Source of the DNA: M3007 sp035299505
Lineage (GTDB): Bacteria > Bacteroidota > Bacteroidia > Chitinophagales > Saprospiraceae
NCBI GenBank assembly: GCA_035299505.1
Contig: DATGWL010000046.1
Location: 9,148-73,147, forward strand
Direction of reading: 5' to 3'
DNA length: 64,000 bases
Below the pieces are notes generated by a model, which was given only the letters and a program-made list of their open reading frames with translations, was not told where the DNA came from and made no database searches. The position numbers were made by a program, and so were the translations under genes. Below, piece after piece: positions 58,927 to 64,000 of this stretch (its first letter is position 1; every line of letters starts with the position of its first letter).

Positions 58927-58976
58927 GTGAGTGAGTGAGTGAGTCTACTTTGTGCCTTTAGTGTCTTCGTGGTGAG
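58927..58976. repeat. Composite word array after polA (GTGA run plus 8-bp CTTTGTGC words)
   Basis: The GTGA tetramer runs from 58927 to 58943, directly from the polA stop codon. Octamers CTTTGTGC, CTTTAGTG, TCTTCGTG and GTGAG follow at 58948-58976. It fills most of the 68-nt convergent gap to the DEAD-box gene, without an inverted arm. Confidence 0.8.
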
Positions 58977-58994
58977 ATGTCCTCAGACAGGCTT

Positions 58995-60242
58995 TTACCT
59001 CCTCTTATTCGGCTTTCTGTGCTTCTCTTTCCAGGCTTCGGCAGCTTCGATTTCCTGCATGATGGCTTTGAGCGGATCTTTTTCCTCCCGGGTGAGTACC
59101 ATAGTCTCTGCGCGCTCTGTATGGTCTAAAACCAGCACCCGAACGGGTTTGCCCAGGTATTGCTCAATAGCCTGCAAAACCGGCTTTTCTTCGGTGCTGC
59201 AAAAAGAAACAGCCAGTCCTTTTTTCATTCCCCTACCGGTACGACCTACGCGGTGAACATAATTTTCCGGCACATCCGGCAAATCATAATTCACTACATA
59301 ATCCACATCAGGGATGTCAATGCCGCGCGCACTGACATCGGTGGCTACCAGTACTTTTACGGCTCCCGTCCGGAATTTGGACAAGACATCCAGTCGGTCT
59401 TTCTGTTCCTTGTCGCCATGCAGGGTAAGGCATTCGATTTCAACCCTTTCCATGGCCTTCATAACCCGCTCTGCACGAACTTTTGTGCGTACAAATACCA
59501 GGATTTTGCTTTCCGGATGTTCGCGCACCAGGCGCTCTAGGTAAAATCGTTTGTCGTCCATTTCCACAAAAAACACTGAGTGATCAATGTTTTTGGAAAC
59601 CGGATCCTTGGGCGAAATCTGTATCCTGATGGCTCGGGTAACGAGCGAATAAGCCAGATCCTTAATGGTTTCGTTGATGGTAGCCGAGAAAAAAAGTGTC
59701 TGACGCTTTTTGGGTAAAAAACGGATCAAATCGCGGATATCCTTCAGGAAACCTAATTCCAACATGCGGTCTGCTTCATCCAGTACCAGCATTTCTACCC
59801 TGTCTAATTTAATATGCCCCTGACTCGTCAGGTCAAACATGCGGCCGGGTGTGGTCACCAGCACATCAATACCTTTCTCCAAACGGGCAATCTGCGGCCC
59901 CTGTTCCACACCGCCAAACACACAAAAGGATTTCACCCGGGTATGCCGGGCAATTTGGTCAAACACCTCGGTAATTTGAAGGGCCAGTTCGCGGGTAGGC
60001 ACCATCACCACACATTTGATCCCTTCAGAGCGCCCGGAAACCTTTCGGTCGTGCAGCAGATGCACAATTGGAATAACGAAAGCGGCCGTTTTGCCGGTGC
60101 CGGTTTGGGCAATAGCCAGCACATCTTCTCCTTTCAGAATGGGCGGAATGGCCTTATACTGGATATCCGTTGGCCTGCGGAATCCCATGTCGGCCAGGTT
60201 GCGTTTTACTTCCGTGGCAATTCGGTAATCTTCAAACTTCAT
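58995..60242 (-). CDS. DEAD-box RNA helicase
   Basis: This 415-residue protein has the full motif set: Q motif (FRRPTDIQYKAIP), I (AQTGTGKT), Ia (PTRELA), Ib (TTPGR), II (DEAD), III (SAT), IV (ILVFVRT), V (DVSARGIDIPDVD) and VI (HRVGRTGR). The short basic tail (EKHRKPNKRR) is RhlE-like. It unwinds RNA duplexes, likely in ribosome biogenesis or RNA decay. A full -7 element TACATTTGC lies 21 nt before the start. Confidence 0.95.
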   Translation of the reverse strand: MKFEDYRIATEVKRNLADMGFRRPTDIQYKAIPPILKGEDVLAIAQTGTGKTAAFVIPIVHLLHDRKVSGRSEGIKCVVMVPTRELALQITEVFDQIARHTRVKSFCVFGGVEQGPQIARLEKGIDVLVTTPGRMFDLTSQGHIKLDRVEMLVLDEADRMLELGFLKDIRDLIRFLPKKRQTLFFSATINETIKDLAYSLVTRAIRIQISPKDPVSKNIDHSVFFVEMDDKRFYLERLVREHPESKILVFVRTKVRAERVMKAMERVEIECLTLHGDKEQKDRLDVLSKFRTGAVKVLVATDVSARGIDIPDVDYVVNYDLPDVPENYVHRVGRTGRGMKKGLAVSFCSTEEKPVLQAIEQYLGKPVRVLVLDHTERAETMVLTREEKDPLKAIMQEIEAAEAWKEKHRKPNKRR

Positions 60243-60263
60243 GCTCTCGTGGCGTTTGTGGCC

Positions 60264-60272
60264 GCAAATGTA
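60264..60272 (-). promoter_or_regulatory. Putative DEAD-box gene -7 element
   Basis: The minus strand reads TACATTTGC, a full match, implying a leader of about 15 nt before the ATG at 60242. Confidence 0.6.
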
Positions 60273-60384
60273 CCAATTACCGGCGCCAATCCTGTGAACT
60301 GCCGATTTACGACATTGACATTCCCAAAAACCTCATAAGTTTGGACACCAATTTTATCTTTTTCACTGTTAACCGCTTACCGTC

Positions 60385-62877
60385 ATGAAGCCTTTCCTTA
60401 CCATTTGCGGACTTCTGTTGACACAGTTTTTGTCTGCGCAAACCATTTTTGTAAAAGCCAATGCCGTTGGCTCTAATAACGGTAGTAGCTGGGCAAACGC
60501 CTATGTGTCGCTGGATGCCGCTTTAACTGCGGCCACCCCCGGACAATCCATTTGGGTGAGCGCTGGTACGTACAAGCCGGCCACCTCTTTTCTCCTGCAA
60601 ACCGGTGTGGCGTTATACGGCGGTTTTGCCGGCACAGAAACAGCCCTGAACCAGCGCAATCCGGTGGCTAATGTAACCATCCTGAACGGCGACCTTTTGG
60701 GGAACGATATTCCTGGCAATTTTGACCAAAATCGCACGGATAATGTGCAGCACGTGGTAACCGTGTTTACTGATGTTGCCACGCAGCACGCCGTGCTGGA
60801 CGGATTTGTGATTCGCGGCGGGCAAACCCTGTTCAATAATCCCAATCCTGACCTCACGCGCAGGGGCGCTGGCGTGCTCGTGGCAGGGCCAGCCACCATT
60901 CGTAACTGTAGTTTCATAGACAACTACGCGGAGTCTGGAGCCGGCATTGCTGCTATTGGCGCTGCCAGCGACGGAATTGTAGTTGATAATTGTCTGTTTG
61001 AAGCCAATAAGGCCACAGAACAGGCAATTTTATTGCTGCGTCAAACCCCAACCGGAGAGGTGAATAACTGTGTGTTTAAAAACAACATCACCAACCGGGG
61101 CACTCTTTATCCACAGGAAACTACTGATATTACCATCGACAGTTGTTTGTTTGAGGGCAATAATGCAGGCGCCAACTTTGGTGCTGCCATGTTCTCCTGG
61201 CAGGCCAGTTGGACCCTGACAAACACTATTTTCCGCAAAAACAAGGCTGCCAACGGCGGAATTTATATTGACGACCGAAACGGAGGACATTTTGTAACCC
61301 TGAACAATTGTTTGTTTGAACAGGATACTACCACTGGTTTCGGTGGTTCTGCAGTGTATGGCTGGCAGGCCAGTTGTTTGGTTAAAAACTGCGTATTCAG
61401 GGAAAACTTTGCTCCCAATGCTGCGGCCATGTATTTCAATGGGCGGGAGTTCGACAGCCAATTTAGTATAGACAGTTGTCTGTTTGAACGTAATGTATCT
61501 ACCAGCTACGGCGGCACGGCTATCTGGCATAACCGGACCAATTACACCCTGAGCAATTCCGTTTTCCGCGACAATATTGCGCCCAATTCAGCTGGCGGTA
61601 TATATAACGGAGATACCACCATTTTCCACGTAACGAATTGTTTATTTGAAGGGCATCAAACCAATTTTGCCGCTGCAGTGGCCAACTATGGCGTTGGCTG
61701 CAAAGGGACTTTTGAAAACTGCACTTTTCAGGATAATCAGGCAAATACCAGTGGTGGCGCCATCAGCAATGGTTTTAAGGCTGATGTAGCTTACAAAAAC
61801 TGTCTGTTCCAACGAAATTCAGCCACTTTTGGCGGGGCCATTTTTACCCAAAATGATACTACCCGACTTACAATAGACGGTTGTTTGTTTCAGGAAAACA
61901 GCGCGGACGATTATGGCGGAGCCGTTTTTGTTAACGACAATGTCGCTACCACCATCACCAACAGCAGTTTCCTGTACAATACCAGCGATTATGGGGCTGC
62001 CCTTCAAGCCTATGGCGATAGCGTTCTGACCATTGACAACTCCATCTTCCTGAACAATTTTGCCGTAACACAGGGCGGGGCTATCAATATGAACCAGGCA
62101 AAAGCCAACCTGACTAACTGTCTTTTTGTCAAAAACATCAACCTGAGTGCCGGAGCCGGCGGCGCCATTTCCATCAATGCCTCAGATAGCCTTAGCAGCA
62201 GAGTGACTGCCATTAACTGCACATTTGCGGATAATGAAGCGCAAATTGGGGCGGGGATTGCCCAATGGGAGGCAGAAGCCGGCGATGCTGAACTGAGTTT
62301 GCTGAACTGCCTTTTCCAGAACCCGTTTGGCAATAACTATGAGATTGAGGCCGGAACGCCACTGGTAATCAGCCTGAACGGCAACCAGAGCTCTGATGCC
62401 TCTTTGGTAGACGACCTCACCGGCAACAAGGATGTGCATGACCTGAATGTATCCTTCATGGATCCATTGAATGATGATTACAGGTTGCTGATGGGGCCGG
62501 CAGTAGACGGCGGGGTATCTGCCGGAGCGCCAAGTACCGACCTGCTGGGCAATTTACGCCAGGGTTTACCTGATCGCGGCTGCTATGAATTGGGCATCAA
62601 CAGCGTGAAAAATGTTGGATTCCATATGCTCGATCTTCAGTGTAATCCTAGTCCGGCTACTGAAACAGCCGTGTTGAGCCTGGAGAACGAACGTGCCGGC
62701 GACATGGACATTCAAATCTGGAATGCTTCCGGACAGCTCGTGTTACTAGTGCAGGCGGTTAAAGCGCAGGGAGCCTTCCAATATCCGCTCCAGGTAGCCT
62801 CCTGGCCGGCGGGCATGTATCGGGTGCAATGCCGCATGGGCACTATTATGCATGAAGGTTCATTGATTAAGCAATAA
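60385..62877 (+). CDS. Right-handed parallel beta-helix protein with T9SS type A domain
   Basis: This 830-residue protein has a signal peptide (MKPFLTICGLLLTQFLSA). Residues 20-100 start the polymorphic outer-membrane/beta-helix fold (GSSWANAYVSLDAALTAA, IWVSAGTYKP). About fifteen helix turns then follow with the repeating pattern xNCLFExN and TNSxFxxN. The last 80 residues form a T9SS type A sorting domain (NPSPATETAVLSLEN, WPAGMYRVQCRM). Beta-helices of this kind are adhesins or polysaccharide-active enzymes; no catalytic site is obvious. A strong terminator follows. Confidence 0.9.
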   Translation: MKPFLTICGLLLTQFLSAQTIFVKANAVGSNNGSSWANAYVSLDAALTAATPGQSIWVSAGTYKPATSFLLQTGVALYGGFAGTETALNQRNPVANVTILNGDLLGNDIPGNFDQNRTDNVQHVVTVFTDVATQHAVLDGFVIRGGQTLFNNPNPDLTRRGAGVLVAGPATIRNCSFIDNYAESGAGIAAIGAASDGIVVDNCLFEANKATEQAILLLRQTPTGEVNNCVFKNNITNRGTLYPQETTDITIDSCLFEGNNAGANFGAAMFSWQASWTLTNTIFRKNKAANGGIYIDDRNGGHFVTLNNCLFEQDTTTGFGGSAVYGWQASCLVKNCVFRENFAPNAAAMYFNGREFDSQFSIDSCLFERNVSTSYGGTAIWHNRTNYTLSNSVFRDNIAPNSAGGIYNGDTTIFHVTNCLFEGHQTNFAAAVANYGVGCKGTFENCTFQDNQANTSGGAISNGFKADVAYKNCLFQRNSATFGGAIFTQNDTTRLTIDGCLFQENSADDYGGAVFVNDNVATTITNSSFLYNTSDYGAALQAYGDSVLTIDNSIFLNNFAVTQGGAINMNQAKANLTNCLFVKNINLSAGAGGAISINASDSLSSRVTAINCTFADNEAQIGAGIAQWEAEAGDAELSLLNCLFQNPFGNNYEIEAGTPLVISLNGNQSSDASLVDDLTGNKDVHDLNVSFMDPLNDDYRLLMGPAVDGGVSAGAPSTDLLGNLRQGLPDRGCYELGINSVKNVGFHMLDLQCNPSPATETAVLSLENERAGDMDIQIWNASGQLVLLVQAVKAQGAFQYPLQVASWPAGMYRVQCRMGTIMHEGSLIKQ

Positions 62878-62898
62878 ACGTAGTCAATGGTGTAATTT

Positions 62899-62940
62899 TG
62901 CGCCGCAGGGAGACATTTCTACCTGCGGCGCATTTTTTTT
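62899..62940 (+). terminator. Intrinsic terminator of the beta-helix gene
   Basis: TGCGCCGCAGG (62899-62909) pairs exactly with CCTGCGGCGCA (62922-62932) across a 12-nt loop and is followed by eight T residues. It is the clearest canonical terminator in the window. Confidence 0.93.
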
Positions 62941-62995
62941 CAGATAATTTGGCAAAAAAGGTTAACTTCGTATAAAACACGCTTTTACCCACTCT

Positions 62996-64000
62996 ATGAA
63001 ACCAATTGTCTGGAAACTGATCCCCACTGATGAAGCCGAAGCAGAGCGCTTGCATCAGGAACTAAAAATTCCGCTCGTTTTTTGTCGGCTGCTACTTCAA
63101 CGCGGCATTCGCACTATAGATGATGCCCGCATTTTTTTTCGTCACGATTTAGCCAATACCCATCACCCGTTCCTGATGAAGGATATGGATGTTGCCGTGG
63201 AGCGCCTTGACAGAGCCCTGCAAAACGGCGAGCGTATTCTGTTGTATGGAGATTACGATGTAGATGGCACCACGAGTGTAGCCCTGATGTACGCGTTTTT
63301 ATCCGGTTTTTATGCCAACCTCGATTACTACCTGCCCAATCGGGATAAGGAAGGGTATGGGGTGAGTTTGCAGGGCGTGGAATACGCCCGGGAAACCGGT
63401 TGCAGCCTGGTGGTTGCCATGGACTGTGGCATTAAAGCACACAAGGCCATTGAACTGGCCAAAAGTTATGGCATTGATTTTATCGTTTGCGACCACCACT
63501 TGCCAGAAGGAGGCTTGCCCGAAGCCGTGGCATGCCTGGATCCAAAGCGTGAGGATTGTCCATATCCTTACAAAGAGTTGAGTGGTTGTGGTGTGGCGTT
63601 CAAACTGGCCCAGGGGCTGGCGTTGCATCACAATGTGCCACAGGATGAACTGGCTTCACTCCTGGACCTGGTGGCGGTAAGTACAGCCTGCGATATTGTG
63701 CACATGACCGGTGAGAACCGCATTTTTGCTCATTTTGGTATGCAACGATTGAACCGTTCGCCCAGGATTGGCTTGTGGGCCATGATGCAAAAAATTAACC
63801 GTCCGTTTCCCCTGGACATTAGTGATGTGGTGTTTGGTATAGGCCCCATGATTAATGCGGCTGGCCGGCTGGCTGATGCCCGGGAGGCGGTGCGTCTGTT
63901 GTTGTCGGCCGATAAAAACAGCGCCCTGGATTATGCCGGGAAACTGGTACAGCGCAACAAAGATAGACGTCAGATGGACCAGTCTACGGCTGAGGCTGCC
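62996..64000 (+). CDS. recJ: Single-stranded-DNA-specific exonuclease RecJ, N-terminal part
   Basis: The frame is open from the ATG at 62996 to the window end (335 codons), so the C-terminus is missing. The DHH phosphoesterase motifs are present in order: YGDYDVDGTTS (residues 84-94), MDCGIKAHKA, then CDHHLPE and the DHH-linker segment GCGVAFKLAQGL. It degrades single-stranded DNA 5' to 3' in mismatch, base-excision and recombinational repair. A TAACTTCG near 62963 is a weak promoter candidate. Confidence 0.95.
   Translation, partial: MKPIVWKLIPTDEAEAERLHQELKIPLVFCRLLLQRGIRTIDDARIFFRHDLANTHHPFLMKDMDVAVERLDRALQNGERILLYGDYDVDGTTSVALMYAFLSGFYANLDYYLPNRDKEGYGVSLQGVEYARETGCSLVVAMDCGIKAHKAIELAKSYGIDFIVCDHHLPEGGLPEAVACLDPKREDCPYPYKELSGCGVAFKLAQGLALHHNVPQDELASLLDLVAVSTACDIVHMTGENRIFAHFGMQRLNRSPRIGLWAMMQKINRPFPLDISDVVFGIGPMINAAGRLADAREAVRLLLSADKNSALDYAGKLVQRNKDRRQMDQSTAEAA

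Overview
The window reads as a chromosomal segment from a member of the Bacteroidota, most likely Saprospiria-like. Four observations support this. There are six secreted proteins carrying type 9 secretion system (T9SS) sorting domains: four of type A, and two of type B (the gliding-motility-associated CHU_C type). SprB repeats are present. Promoters follow the Bacteroidota -7 element TAnnTTTG. Shine-Dalgarno sequences are essentially absent. The assignment below phylum level is inference. Nearly all genes are ordinary housekeeping or envelope genes; I see no transposase, prophage, CRISPR array or rRNA operon.

Layout. At 1-4.6 kb there is the end of an unknown gene, two T9SS cargo genes, and a dnaN-ribE pair. 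At 4.8-10.8 kb there is a non-catalytic M16 peptidase homologue, then the cell-shape operon mreB-mreC-mreD-mrdA (PBP2). At 11-21 kb, all on the minus strand, lie two paralogous lipoproteins, a BNR-repeat secreted protein, rnz, dnaG and a CHU_C protein. At 21-31 kb there is a NatAB-like ABC exporter, a DUF2975-DUF2975-HTH operon, an S41 protease, gyrB, a delta-60 repeat T9SS protein and a HAD phosphatase. At 31-40.7 kb there is a TMTC-like TPR membrane protein, nadB, an ECF sigma factor with a probable envelope-spanning partner and a lipoprotein, lipA and two unknown secreted proteins. At 40.7-46.6 kb there is a GCS2-CBS fusion, a tRNA(CAT), a winged-helix regulator with a membrane partner, a DUF2541 protein, radC and a short mutA. 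At 46.8-64 kb there is iscS-iscU-iscA, a DUF4382 lipoprotein, a 1852-residue SprB/CHU_C protein, polA, a DEAD-box helicase, a beta-helix T9SS protein and the start of recJ.

The most unusual content lies between the genes. About fifteen intergenic spaces hold arrays of short degenerate words with fixed periods of 7, 8, 9 or about 12 bp. Two architectures appear. Palindromic arrays fold into very long hairpins. In three convergent gene pairs they fill the gap from one stop codon to the other, and others abut start codons or sit between operon genes. Non-palindromic arrays are G-poor in the sense strand and lie 7-32 nt upstream of start codons. One 9-bp family has also entered a coding sequence in frame, where it encodes an Asn-Pro-Ser linker. 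Two palindromic arrays share a 39-nt core in opposite orientations. I regard this as the candidate undescribed system of the window: a grammar of periodic intergenic arrays that may serve as gene-end and leader elements.
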